A DNA stretch of 64,000 bases from Pseudomonas sp. LFM046 (GTDB lineage Bacteria > Pseudomonadota > Gammaproteobacteria > Pseudomonadales > Pseudomonadaceae). Below are positions 18,107 through 28,217 of the stretch, one piece after another. Made by a program: the position numbers and the translations under genes. A model generated the notes under the pieces. That model saw nothing but the letters and a program-made list of their open reading frames with translations. It was not told the origin of the DNA and did not search any database. How positions within the stretch are numbered: the first letter of the stretch is position 1; each line of letters opens with the position of its first letter. Location: positions 3,460,648-3,524,647 of the forward strand of contig NZ_JYKO02000001.1 in NCBI RefSeq assembly GCF_000949385.2, written 5' to 3'.

Positions 18107-18415
18107 TCAGCGACGGGTAATCAACCCCTGGCGCGCGACACGCACCAATTGGCCGATCACTTCAGGCAAGGCTTCGGCGGCAGGTGACTGGATCACCGCC
18201 AGGTCGAAGCTGTCGCTGGCAAAGCGGGCGAACGATTCCCCTTCACGGGCGAACTGGATGAGGAAATTGCGTTGGCGGCCCCAGCGTTTGGGCCAGCCGT
18301 CGAGGTAGCGCAGGAGTGTCGGCTGGTGGGAGCCGCCGAGCAGGATTCGGGGATTGCGCAAAACCAGGCCGGTGGTGATCGGCGCCAGTCGAAGCAATGG
18401 TTGGGGACAGGTCAT
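18107..18415 (-). CDS. Small conserved protein with a methyltransferase-like end
   Basis: This 102-residue protein contains FASDSFDLAVIQSPAAEALPEVIGQL followed by VRVARQGLI; only short parts of this match. That pattern resembles motifs IV to VI of SAM-dependent methyltransferases, but the SAM-binding glycine loop is missing, so it may be a reduced relative. I would not claim enzyme activity. The frame is open far upstream (to 18976), but those codons overlap thpR and look like shadow. ATG 18415 directly follows a nested hairpin leader that also holds its GGAG site. Confidence 0.6.
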   Translation of the reverse strand: MTCPQPLLRLAPITTGLVLRNPRILLGGSHQPTLLRYLDGWPKRWGRQRNFLIQFAREGESFARFASDSFDLAVIQSPAAEALPEVIGQLVRVARQGLITRR

Positions 18416-18471
18416 GGTGTCATGTCTCCGCCTCGTGGGGGTCCCGCTGGGCAGCGGTGAGAGGCGACACC
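18413..18471 (-). promoter_or_regulatory. Nested hairpin leader covering a ribosome site
   Basis: On the minus-strand RNA three helices are nested. GGUGUC (18471-18466) pairs with GACACC (18421-18416), which touches the AUG. GCCUC pairs with GAGGC (about 18465-18461 with 18434-18430). The apical hairpin is CCGCU-GCCC-AGCGG (18457-18444). Between the two right-hand arms an eight-base bulge holds the GGAG ribosome site. Such an arrangement could control translation, but no known riboswitch class is recognised. Confidence 0.45.
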
Positions 18472-18614
18472 GAACCAGCGTTTTAGCGGAATTTCGAGGT
18501 CCCTGAAGACCTCCGCGCCCCGCAAGTAGCTGACTAAATCGGCGCATGGGGCGACATCCTAGAGAAGCCCGCGCAATACTGTCAAGGCGACCACCACGCC
18601 CTGCGAGGCTCCCC

Positions 18615-20301
<1,687 letters not shown>

Positions 20302-20354
20302 GCCACACCCGCGGGGCCTCCGGCCCCCGTCTCCCAAGCCACCCGAGAGCGCCC

Positions 20355-21389
20355 GTGAAGAGACTCCTGCTGCTGTTTCCCATCGCCTTCAGCGGCGCCC
20401 TGGCCATCTTGCTGCAGTCCGGTGGCGAGTCCGCGCCGGCCGCCTCAAGAGCGGCCGCGCCGACCCCGGACCGCGCAACAGCCTTCGAGCCTGCCCCCGC
20501 CCCGTCCAGCCCGCCTGGCAGGATCACCCCGCAGCCCGTGCCGGCGACTCCGATGGCCTCGCCCTCGCTGAGCGGGACCGAGGTGGATGGCCGCTTCCAT
20601 CTGGATGCCGCCGGCAACCTGGTCGTCAGCGAAGATATCCGGCGCATCTTCGACTACTTCCTCAGCACCCAGGGCGCGGAGCCCCTCGCCAACAGCATCC
20701 GCCGGCTGCGCGGCTACATCGCCGAACAACTGGATGCGCCGGCCGACGGCCAGGCCCTGACGCTGCTCGACCAGTACCTCGACTACAAACGTCAGTTGGT
20801 GCAACTGGAGCGCGATCTGCCGCTTCTCGCTGACCTGACCGCCCTCCACCAACGTGAAGCCGCCGTCCAGGCATTGCGCGCACGCCTCTTCAGCGCCGAA
20901 GTCCATCAGGCTTTCTTCGCCAATGAAGAGGCCTACAACGCCTTCACCCTGCAGCGCCTGGCCATCCAGCGGGACGCCAGCCTGGCCCCGGCAGCCAAGG
21001 CCGCCGCCATCGACCAGCTCCGCAGTTCCCTGCCCGAAGAGCTGCAGACCATGGTCGCCAGCCAGCTCCAGGCGGAACTCCGAGCCCAGGTCAGTGCGCT
21101 TCAGGCCGACGGTGGCAGCCCGGAGCAGGTTCGCCAGCTGCGCCAGCAACTGGTGGGTGCCGAAGCCACTGCCAGACTGGAAGTCCTGGACCAACAGCGC
21201 CTGCAATGGCAGCAGCGGATGCAGGACTACCTGAAGGAAAAGGCCCGCATCGAAGCCAGCGAAGGGTTGAGCGATAGCGACAAGGCTCTCGCCATCAGCC
21301 AACTGGAGGAAGAAGGGTTCAATCCGCAGGAACGATTGCGCCTCAAAGCGGCAGCGGAACTCGCAGCTGCCCGCAAAAAGCAGCCCTGA
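20355..21389 (+). CDS. lipH: Lipase-specific foldase (Lif)
   Basis: This 344-residue foldase is anchored by an N-terminal membrane helix (VKRLLLLFPIAFSGALAILL). A Pro/Ala-rich linker of about 50 residues follows, then the helical chaperone domain. The Lif signature RxxFDYFLS is present as RRIFDYFLSTQGAE near residue 97. It clamps LipA in the periplasm and guides it to its active form. The start is a GTG at 20355. The next upstream start would overlap lipA, and the GTG gives the membrane anchor at the very N-terminus. Confidence 0.94.
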   Translation: MKRLLLLFPIAFSGALAILLQSGGESAPAASRAAAPTPDRATAFEPAPAPSSPPGRITPQPVPATPMASPSLSGTEVDGRFHLDAAGNLVVSEDIRRIFDYFLSTQGAEPLANSIRRLRGYIAEQLDAPADGQALTLLDQYLDYKRQLVQLERDLPLLADLTALHQREAAVQALRARLFSAEVHQAFFANEEAYNAFTLQRLAIQRDASLAPAAKAAAIDQLRSSLPEELQTMVASQLQAELRAQVSALQADGGSPEQVRQLRQQLVGAEATARLEVLDQQRLQWQQRMQDYLKEKARIEASEGLSDSDKALAISQLEEEGFNPQERLRLKAAAELAAARKKQP

Positions 21390-21395
21390 AACGCA

Positions 21396-21421
21396 AAAAG
21401 GCCCGCCGAAGCGGGCCTTTT
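21396..21421. terminator. Bidirectional terminator after lipH
   Basis: The arms AAAAGGCCCGC and GCGGGCCTTTT enclose a CGAA loop. It can serve lipH and the converging DoxX gene. Confidence 0.88.
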
Positions 21422-21435
21422 CATCAGTGGAGCGA

Positions 21436-21870
21436 TCAGCTGGCGATATTGCGGTCCAGGGACATCTTTCCGGCACCTTCGATCAGCAGGGTGGCGCCGA
21501 TCAGGCCAAGAATCATGGCGTATTCGAAGCCGCCATTCGTGATGAAGAAACCACTGGCCCAGTGCACGCTGAAGATCGCGACCACCATCGCCACGATCAG
21601 CGCCGCAGCAGCCGGGCGCACCAGCAGGCCGATCACCAGCGCCACGCCGCCGAAGAACTCGGTACTGCCTGCCATGAGGGCCATCAGGTAACCGGGGGTC
21701 AGGCCGATGCTTTCCATCCACTGGCCAGTGCCCGCCAGACCATAGCCACCGAACATGCCGAAGAGTTTCTGCGAACCGTGAGCCATGAAGGTCAGGCCGG
21801 TGATGACACGCAGCAGGGTGATCCCGTAGCCGGCATTGGTCGCGAGGATGGATTTGATCGGGTTGCTCAT
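21436..21870 (-). CDS. DoxX-family membrane protein
   Basis: This 144-residue protein has four predicted membrane segments. Its first helix carries GITLLRVITGLTFMAHGSQK and is followed by LFGMFGGYG, the hallmark of DoxX proteins. Relatives sit in quinol oxidase or thiosulfate systems or respond to oxidative stress, but most have no known job. ATG 21870 (MSNPIKSIL) is preferred over the upstream frame because AGGA lies nine bases before it and the extra 29 codons are AT-rich and non-homologous. Confidence 0.88.
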   Translation of the reverse strand: MSNPIKSILATNAGYGITLLRVITGLTFMAHGSQKLFGMFGGYGLAGTGQWMESIGLTPGYLMALMAGSTEFFGGVALVIGLLVRPAAAALIVAMVVAIFSVHWASGFFITNGGFEYAMILGLIGATLLIEGAGKMSLDRNIAS

Positions 21871-21971
21871 CGAGGTGTTCCTTGTGTTGGGGGAGTAGAT
21901 GAGCACAAGTTTAGTAGAATTTTTTGATATTAAAATCGCAAAATTCCCAACACACATATCGAATAACTAGA

Positions 21972-23390
21972 TTATTTGTTGATCTTGCCGGGGCTTTTCG
22001 AGGGTTCCAGTAGATAACGCTCACGGTCGAAGGCCAGGTAGTACTTGTTCACGCTGTTCACGTAGCTCACCACCCCCATGCCGGCCTGTTCGGCGGCGAC
22101 CCGCTCTACATGGAAGAACCACTGATTGGGGTTCAGCCCCCGCCGCCGCGCCTCCGCACGCATGCCCTGGACCCGTTGCGGCCCCAGGTTGTAGGCGGCC
22201 AGCACGAACGCCATGCGCTCGCGCTCGTCGAGCTGGGTGCTGGAGAAGCTGCGGCGCAGCTTCGCCAGATACTTGGTCGACGCCTCCACATTGTTGTCGA
22301 GCTTCTGGATGCTCCCTACGCCTACGCTACGGGCTGCCCCGGGCGTGATCTGCATCAGGCCGGTCGCACCACTCGCACCCTTGGCGGCCGGATTTAGGCT
22401 GGATTCCTTGTAGGCGAGCGCCGCGAGGTTCAGCCAATCGAATTGGTGCTGCTCGGCATAACGCTGCAGCACCGGGCGCACCCGTTCGAGGCGCTGGCGT
22501 TCCTTGCGTGCGAGGGGATTGTGCACCTTGTAGAGGCGGCGGTAGATCCGCTGGAAAGCGGCGTCCTGGTCATCGGGCGCCCGGTAATCCGCCAGGAAGC
22601 GATCGACACTGGCCCTCAGCATCGGCGCGTCGCGCCGGACGAACCAGGTCATGTCGCCCTTGCGGTCCAGCACCAGGTGCCGATCCACGCGCAGTTTCGG
22701 CAACACCTTGGCCCAGCGCTCGGCAATGGGCTGCTCCACCGCCGTCAACGGGAAAATGCCGGCCTGCACCATCTCCAGCACGTCCTCCACGGCCAGGGTC
22801 GGATCGACCCACTCGATGACGATCGGGGCCAGCTTGCGCGCGGCCAATCCTTCGTTCACCTGACGCAGCGCCTCCCCGGCAGCGCTGCCCGCCGGGAGCG
22901 CGATGCTGCGCCCGGAAAGCTGCTCCAGACGCTGATAGCGCCGCTGCCCCTGGCGGCTGACCAGCACCAGCGGCACATCCTGGCGCAGCGGCGCGCTGGC
23001 ACTGACATTGGAGCCCACGCCCTGGCTGACCAGTTCACCCGGCGCTACCAGGTCGCCCTCGCCCCGCTGCAGCGCGGTCAGCAACTGGTCCTTGGCCTTG
23101 GGAATGATCTTGACCCTGATCTCGCGCCCGTCGCGGGCATTGCGATTGAGGTACTGCTCGAAGGCGCGAATACGGTGGTACTCGACACCAACCGGCTCAC
23201 CCTTCACTTCGCCAGAGCTGTTGCGACTCTGGTTGACCAGCACCTTGAGCACGCCACTGCGGCGGATCTGAGCCAGGTCGCGGGTTTCGACCGGTTGCTG
23301 CCAGGCTTCCGGCGGGCCGGCCAGACGCGCGCTTGCCGGATAAGGCAGCAGCGCCAGCAGGCAAAGCAGGAACAGCAGCGGTCGCGTCAT
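21972..23390 (-). CDS. mltF2: Membrane-bound lytic transglycosylase F-type (MltF2)
   Basis: This 472-residue exported enzyme has a signal peptide (LLFLLCLLALLPYPASA). An N-terminal solute-binding-type domain (about residues 45-270) is followed by a C-terminal Slt domain. The catalytic Glu lies in YKESSLNPAAKG, followed by GATGLMQITPGAA and the AAYNLGPQRV block. It cleaves glycan strands to anhydromuropeptides. I recall P. aeruginosa PA2865 as MltF2, in the same neighbourhood. No lipobox Cys is present at the signal end, so it may be soluble. GGAGAA precedes ATG 23390. Confidence 0.88.
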   Translation of the reverse strand: MTRPLLFLLCLLALLPYPASARLAGPPEAWQQPVETRDLAQIRRSGVLKVLVNQSRNSSGEVKGEPVGVEYHRIRAFEQYLNRNARDGREIRVKIIPKAKDQLLTALQRGEGDLVAPGELVSQGVGSNVSASAPLRQDVPLVLVSRQGQRRYQRLEQLSGRSIALPAGSAAGEALRQVNEGLAARKLAPIVIEWVDPTLAVEDVLEMVQAGIFPLTAVEQPIAERWAKVLPKLRVDRHLVLDRKGDMTWFVRRDAPMLRASVDRFLADYRAPDDQDAAFQRIYRRLYKVHNPLARKERQRLERVRPVLQRYAEQHQFDWLNLAALAYKESSLNPAAKGASGATGLMQITPGAARSVGVGSIQKLDNNVEASTKYLAKLRRSFSSTQLDERERMAFVLAAYNLGPQRVQGMRAEARRRGLNPNQWFFHVERVAAEQAGMGVVSYVNSVNKYYLAFDRERYLLEPSKSPGKINK

Positions 23391-23624
23391 CGATTCTCCA
23401 GGGGCTTGGCGGTGCAATAGCGCGCGCCGGAGCGTGTAGAGCCGCTGCGCCGCGAATCCTTGGCTGGCGAGCGAGGGGCGCGGAGAGTGTCACAGCTAAG
23501 CGCCCGATGCCAGTCAAAGCGTGGCATTGACTTCAACATATGCCGCCAAGTTCCTGTAAGTATTGGTTTTTTTGAATTAGTTCGAGCTTTGTTATGCTGC
23601 CCTGCTCCAACTCGAGGTAGCACG

Positions 23625-24431
23625 ATGCAACTCATCGATATCGGCGTCAATCTGACCCACCCCAGTCTCGCCGCCGATTCCCGCGCCCTGCTGGAACGCG
23701 CCCAGGCCGCCGGCGTGTGCCAGTTGGTGCTCACCGGAACCAGCCTGGAAGACAGCGAGAAGGCCCTGCTGTCCGCGGAGGAGCTGGATGAAAGCGGCCT
23801 GCGCCTGTTCAGCACCGCCGGGGTCCACCCCCACGAGGCGAGTCACTGGAACAGCGACAGCCATCGCCAGCTGCGCGACCTGCTGGGTGAGACGCGGGTA
23901 CGGGCGGTCGGTGAATGCGGCCTCGACTTCAACCGCGACTTTTCACCGCGCCCGCTGCAGGAGAAGGCCCTCGAGGACCAACTGGCTCTGGCGGTGGAAC
24001 TGGGGAAACCGGTATTCCTCCACGAGCGCGATGCCGACGAGCGACTGCTGGCGATCGTGAGGGAGTTCCGCGACCAGTTGCCTGCCGCCGTCGTGCATTG
24101 CTTCACCGGCGAGAAGCGCGCCCTCTACGGCTACCTCGACCTGGACCTGCACATCGGTATTACTGGCTGGATCTGCGACGAGCGCCGCGGCACCCACCTC
24201 CATGACCTGGTGCGCGACATCCCCCGTGGCCGCCTGATGCTGGAAAGCGACGCCCCCTATCTGCTGCCCCGCAGCCTGCGCCCCAAACCCAAGCACGGTC
24301 GCAACGAGCCGGCCTTCCTCACCGAAGTGCTGCGCGAAGTCGCCCAGCACCGTGGCGAGAGCCAGGAAGCGCTGGCCCGGCACACCACAGCCTGCGCTCG
24401 CGCGTTCTTCGGGCTGCCGGCCGTCGACTGA
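23625..24431 (+). CDS. tatD: TatD-family metal-dependent deoxyribonuclease
   Basis: This 268-residue TIM-barrel hydrolase begins [12 protein letters not shown], the form of the first metal motif found in true TatD proteins (YcfH relatives have DSHCH instead). Other metal ligands sit in [28 protein letters not shown] and ESDAPYL. TatD has 3'-5' exonuclease activity on DNA and takes part in repair of oxidative damage. GAGGT lies before the ATG. The chemotaxis transducer gene follows after about 100 bases. Confidence 0.92.
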   Translation: MQLIDIGVNLTHPSLAADSRALLERAQAAGVCQLVLTGTSLEDSEKALLSAEELDESGLRLFSTAGVHPHEASHWNSDSHRQLRDLLGETRVRAVGECGLDFNRDFSPRPLQEKALEDQLALAVELGKPVFLHERDADERLLAIVREFRDQLPAAVVHCFTGEKRALYGYLDLDLHIGITGWICDERRGTHLHDLVRDIPRGRLMLESDAPYLLPRSLRPKPKHGRNEPAFLTEVLREVAQHRGESQEALARHTTACARAFFGLPAVD

Positions 24432-24533
24432 CCCGCCCAATCCAGCGGCCCGTTGATTCGGATCAAATTCGGTAGGAACGTTCCGGCAGAAAATAGTGGC
24501 ACCTTGCCAATACCTACCGAGTGCATAAGAAAA

Positions 24534-26015
24534 ATGGGTACCTGGATTCGCGATATCTCGCTGAAGTACAAGTTCTGGGCCGTCAACGCGGTCGCCTTCC
24601 TCACCACCCTCCTGCTGGTGCTGCATGCGCTCCATCTGGAGCAGCAGGGCCGCGCCGACAGCGCCCGCAGCGCCGCCGACGCGCAAGCCCAGCTGCTCAG
24701 GTCCTGGCCCGCCGGCCAACCCTTGCCCTCCTCCCCCCGAATCATCACCTTCGCCAACGGCAGTGCGCCGCAGCTGCCCGGCGGCCAGGCCTTGGCCAAA
24801 GCCAGCGGCTGGGTAGAACTGCCCCATGACGGCCTGTTCGGCAGCGATCCGGTGATCGGCGCCCAGGTGCTCGATGGCGCCGACGGCCAGCGTGTCGCTG
24901 TGTTGGCCAGCAGCCCGAGCCTGATCCAGTTGCTCAGCACCCGTTTCGTCGAGTACGCGATTTCCGTGTTCCTGCTGATGGTCGCCCTGCTGGCCGCCTC
25001 GCAATTGCTGATCCGCTTCCTGCTCAGCCACCTCAACACCCTCAAGGATGTGATGCTCCACGTGGAGCGCAGTGGTGATCTGTCCGCCCGCGTCTCCCTC
25101 GACAGCCGCGACGAGGTCGGCCAGATGGCCAGTGCCTTCAACGCCATGCAGGCCGGCTACCAGCGGGTGGTCAGCACCGTGACGCAGGCCGTCGCCCGTC
25201 TCGACGAAGGCGCCGCACGCCTGGCCAGCAGCATGGGCGAAGTGCGCCAGGGCATGCTCGGGCAGCAGAGCGAGACCGACCAGGCCGCCACCGCCATCAA
25301 CGAAATGTCCACCACCGTCCACCACATCGCCCAGCACGCCGCCGACACCCGCGACCAGTCGCAGAACGCCGACCAGCTTGCCGGCGCCGGCCAGTTGGTG
25401 GTGGAGCGTGTCGAGAGCTCCATTGCCGGGCTCTCCACCGGCGTGCAGCAGACCGCCGAGATGATCCAGCGCCTGGCCGAGGACAGCCAGAAGATCAGCG
25501 GCGTGGTCAACGTCATCCACGGCATCGCCGAGCAGACCAACCTGCTGGCGCTGAACGCCGCCATCGAAGCCGCCCGCGCCGGGGAAATGGGCCGTGGTTT
25601 CGCCGTGGTGGCGGATGAGGTGCGCAACCTCGCCAAGCGGGTGCAGGACTCCACCGACGAAATCACCAGCATGATCAGCGCCCTCCAGGCCGGCACCCGC
25701 GACGCGGTGGAGTTCATGCGTGAAAGTTCGCTCAAGGCCGACGATTGCGTGCAAGCGGCCCATGAAGCCGGCGCAGCCCTCGCAGCGATCACTGGCGCCG
25801 TGGCGCAGATGCGTGAAAGCAACACCCAGATCGCCGTGGCCGCCGAGCAACAGAGCCAGGTGGCCGAGGAAATGACCCGCGCCGTGGTGGGGATTCGCGA
25901 TGTCACCGAGCTGACCGTCGGCCAGACGGTGAATTCCGCCGCCACCAGCAGCGAACTGGCGGGGCTGGCCAGCGAGCTGTCCCAGGCCATCCGCCAGCTC
26001 AAGCTTCGCGCCTGA
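24534..26015 (+). CDS. Methyl-accepting chemotaxis transducer
   Basis: This 493-residue receptor has two membrane helices (about residues 12-32 and 145-165) around a small periplasmic region of about 110 residues that I cannot assign to a ligand class. A HAMP linker leads to a cytoplasmic signalling domain with the hairpin tip [27 protein letters not shown]; only parts of this are quoted from memory of the family, and [19 protein letters not shown] is seen. The C-terminus lacks a CheR-binding pentapeptide. ATG 24534 ([15 protein letters not shown]) is chosen; an in-frame ATG lies at 24453 with no better ribosome site. Confidence 0.88.
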   Translation: MGTWIRDISLKYKFWAVNAVAFLTTLLLVLHALHLEQQGRADSARSAADAQAQLLRSWPAGQPLPSSPRIITFANGSAPQLPGGQALAKASGWVELPHDGLFGSDPVIGAQVLDGADGQRVAVLASSPSLIQLLSTRFVEYAISVFLLMVALLAASQLLIRFLLSHLNTLKDVMLHVERSGDLSARVSLDSRDEVGQMASAFNAMQAGYQRVVSTVTQAVARLDEGAARLASSMGEVRQGMLGQQSETDQAATAINEMSTTVHHIAQHAADTRDQSQNADQLAGAGQLVVERVESSIAGLSTGVQQTAEMIQRLAEDSQKISGVVNVIHGIAEQTNLLALNAAIEAARAGEMGRGFAVVADEVRNLAKRVQDSTDEITSMISALQAGTRDAVEFMRESSLKADDCVQAAHEAGAALAAITGAVAQMRESNTQIAVAAEQQSQVAEEMTRAVVGIRDVTELTVGQTVNSAATSSELAGLASELSQAIRQLKLRA

Positions 26016-26110
26016 GGGCTCAGGGGACGCTATCCGCTCCATAGGGAGTTGCCATTCGCCGGCCCGCCAGGGCCGGACTAGACTGCCGGCATCCCCTCAA
26101 GGAGGCGACC

Positions 26111-26467
26111 ATGGGCAAGCGACTTCCCAACATCCACGCCTGGCAGTGGCGTACCTACTCCGACAACCACCAGCATCCGACCAACCTGATCCTGCATGTG
26201 ATCGCCGTGCCGCTGTTCATCGTGGCCGCGATCACCCTCGTCTATGGGTTGTTCAGCTTCAGCTTCCGACCCGTCGCACTGGGCGTGATCGGCATCATTG
26301 CCTCCCTGGCCTTTCAGGGCCGGGGGCACAAGCTTGAAGACGTGCCACCGGTTCCCTTCAGCGACCGCAAGGACGCCATCGGAAGGCTGCTGGTGGAGCA
26401 GTTCGTCACCTTCCCGCGCTTCCTGCTCAGCGGCCAGTGGTGGCGCAACTGGCGCAGGAAGCGCTGA
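26111..26467 (+). CDS. Mpo1-like (DUF962) membrane protein
   Basis: This 118-residue protein has the pattern of the DUF962/Mpo1 family: an early HQHPTN followed by a membrane segment (LILHVIAVPLFIVAAITLVY), and a second one (VALGVIGIIASLAFQGRGHKLE). The yeast relative Mpo1 is an iron-dependent dioxygenase acting on 2-hydroxy fatty acids. The His-rich start would suit that, but activity in this protein is only inferred. The ribosome site AAGGAGG is very strong. Confidence 0.75.
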   Translation: MGKRLPNIHAWQWRTYSDNHQHPTNLILHVIAVPLFIVAAITLVYGLFSFSFRPVALGVIGIIASLAFQGRGHKLEDVPPVPFSDRKDAIGRLLVEQFVTFPRFLLSGQWWRNWRRKR

Positions 26468-26488
26468 ACGCGCTCCCGCTCTCGGCCG

Positions 26489-27286
26489 TCAGCCGAATAC
26501 CACCACCGTCTGCCGACTCATCGCGACCAGTTCGCCGGCAGGCGTCCAGAGTGCGGCTGCGGCATGGCCGTATCCGTCGCGGGCGTGTTCGATCCGTGCG
26601 CGGTACTTGCACCAGTCGTGGGTATCCAGTTTCGCCAGGGGCTGCACGAACTCGATGGTCCAGGTCAGGGTGCTGCCTGGCGCCGGCGCCGGCAGGTGCG
26701 GCACCGTGGCGGGCGGCCAGGCGTCCACCAAGGCCAGCAGGTGGGCCTCACTGACCGGTTCCTTCTCCACCGCCCCCCGGAAGCGTACCCAACCGCCCAT
26801 ATCGCGTTCGCGGCTGTTGGAGAACGGCATGCCGCCCACGGCCCAGCGCATGGCCAGGTGGCGGGTGAACTCCGGCGTAACGCCCTGGATGTAGGGCAGT
26901 TCGGGGCAGTCGTCGACAGCTTTCATCTCGGGCGCAGGCTCGGCATCCATCTGCACCACCGACTGGCGCGAACCGCCGAAGCTGCCCTGCACCAGCGCCA
27001 CCACCTGCCCCTTCTGAAGCACGCGGCAGAACACCTGGCTCACCGCCTTGCCTTCGCGCAGCAACTCAGCCTCGAAGTTCGCCGGCACCTCGGGCTCCAG
27101 CGGACCGACGAAGGTCGTCGCCAGGGACCGCACCGGCCGGCCCGGCTCGACTTTCGCCCGCATGGCCTCAAAGGCCAGGGCCGCCACCACACCACCGAAG
27201 ACGGCCCGTCCCTGCCCCCAGGTCGCAGGCACCACCACTTCGGATGGGTTGCCGCGAGCCGCCTCGATCATCTCGGAAAAGTTCAT
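26489..27286 (-). CDS. Acyl-CoA thioesterase, double hotdog fold
   Basis: This 265-residue protein has two hotdog repeats, as in TesB-like thioesterases. The first repeat starts with WGQGRAVFGGVVAALAFEAMR and includes SLATTFVGPLEP. The second includes TWTIEFVQPLAKLDTHDWCKY and ends VAMSRQTVVVFG, the usual ending of the family. It should hydrolyse acyl-CoA; chain preference is unknown. It converges on the DUF962 gene with 21 bases between the stops. Confidence 0.87.
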   Translation of the reverse strand: MNFSEMIEAARGNPSEVVVPATWGQGRAVFGGVVAALAFEAMRAKVEPGRPVRSLATTFVGPLEPEVPANFEAELLREGKAVSQVFCRVLQKGQVVALVQGSFGGSRQSVVQMDAEPAPEMKAVDDCPELPYIQGVTPEFTRHLAMRWAVGGMPFSNSRERDMGGWVRFRGAVEKEPVSEAHLLALVDAWPPATVPHLPAPAPGSTLTWTIEFVQPLAKLDTHDWCKYRARIEHARDGYGHAAAALWTPAGELVAMSRQTVVVFG

Positions 27287-27399
27287 TGCGATGCCCCGTC
27301 ATTGGTCTGGCGGCGATCTTAGGGCATTGCCTCGCTCACTCGAAAGCACCGTCGCAGGGCTGCCCGGCCAAGGCACAGGGGAGAACTGCCAAGCCTCGC

Positions 27400-28161
27400 T
27401 CAGGCCAGACGCCTGAGGAGTTTTTCCAGGACCTGGTCAGAGCGCACTTCGGCAGCGCGCAGGGCCACCTGCCAGGCACGCACCCGGGGCCGCAGGTCCG
27501 GCTCTCGCTCCACCCTGGCCAGCCACTGGAGATTGTCGTGCCACCAACCCAGGGTGGTCTGCGCCCCCACCAGCAGCTCCAGGGTCCTGGGGGACAGCGC
27601 GAGGACATCCGGATAGGCCTCGACGCTGTAGCGCATGCGTTTGATCAGCAGCCGCAGACGGTGGCGGTCGTGAACGGGGTCGCGCAGGGCTTCCTCCACT
27701 CGACGGCGACTCTTTGCCAGGGATTTTTTGATCGCCTTGCTCAGGCCCTTTACCAGCCCTTCGCGATCGGACACCCGCATCAGATGGGGCCAGGCCTCAA
27801 GCACCTGGAACAGGCGCGCCAGCTCGGGCGACTGGAGGAACTGGGCATAGCCGGCAACGCGCGCTTGTTCCCGCTCGTGGGTCAGTCGATTCAAACCATG
27901 GCTGCGCAGTTCGATGATCAGCACTTCCAGATCCCGTAGCGGCCCGCTCAAGGTGGCCACATCGGTTGCCGCCTGGATCAATACGTCTACGGCCGGTTGG
28001 CCATGAAAGGGGCGCAAAAGGCTTCGCAGGCGACGGGTCGCCACCCGCAGGTCATGGAGCGCCTCCTCGTCGGTGCCGGCCGCGACACGTTCGACGCAAG
28101 CGTGAAGGCGCACGTCCAGGCCGATGACTTGCGCAATCAAGGCGTCCAGCATTCTGGCCAT
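27400..28161 (-). CDS. CHAD-domain protein
   Basis: This 253-residue all-helical protein has the conserved His- and Arg-rich pattern that defines CHAD domains: DEEALHDLRVATRRLRSLLR near the N-terminus and HRLRLLIKRMRYSVE later. CHAD domains bind inorganic polyphosphate, so localisation on polyphosphate granules is likely. No CYTH domain is attached. A GGAG ribosome site precedes ATG 28161. It lies just downstream of tgpA on the same strand, 56 bases away. Confidence 0.9.
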   Translation of the reverse strand: MARMLDALIAQVIGLDVRLHACVERVAAGTDEEALHDLRVATRRLRSLLRPFHGQPAVDVLIQAATDVATLSGPLRDLEVLIIELRSHGLNRLTHEREQARVAGYAQFLQSPELARLFQVLEAWPHLMRVSDREGLVKGLSKAIKKSLAKSRRRVEEALRDPVHDRHRLRLLIKRMRYSVEAYPDVLALSPRTLELLVGAQTTLGWWHDNLQWLARVEREPDLRPRVRAWQVALRAAEVRSDQVLEKLLRRLA

Positions 28162-28217
28162 CTTCAGGCACTCCGGGCTTCAGCGCGAACTACGTCGGGG
28201 AATTGTTCAAGCATGGA

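Noticed and set aside
24475-24484. Palindrome GGAACGTTCC between tatD and the chemotaxis gene
   Set aside because: Ten bases without further symmetry are too short to support an operator call.
23943-26042. 699-codon minus-strand frame across tatD and the chemotaxis transducer gene
   Set aside because: It is antisense to two genes with strong family motifs and shows no motif of its own.
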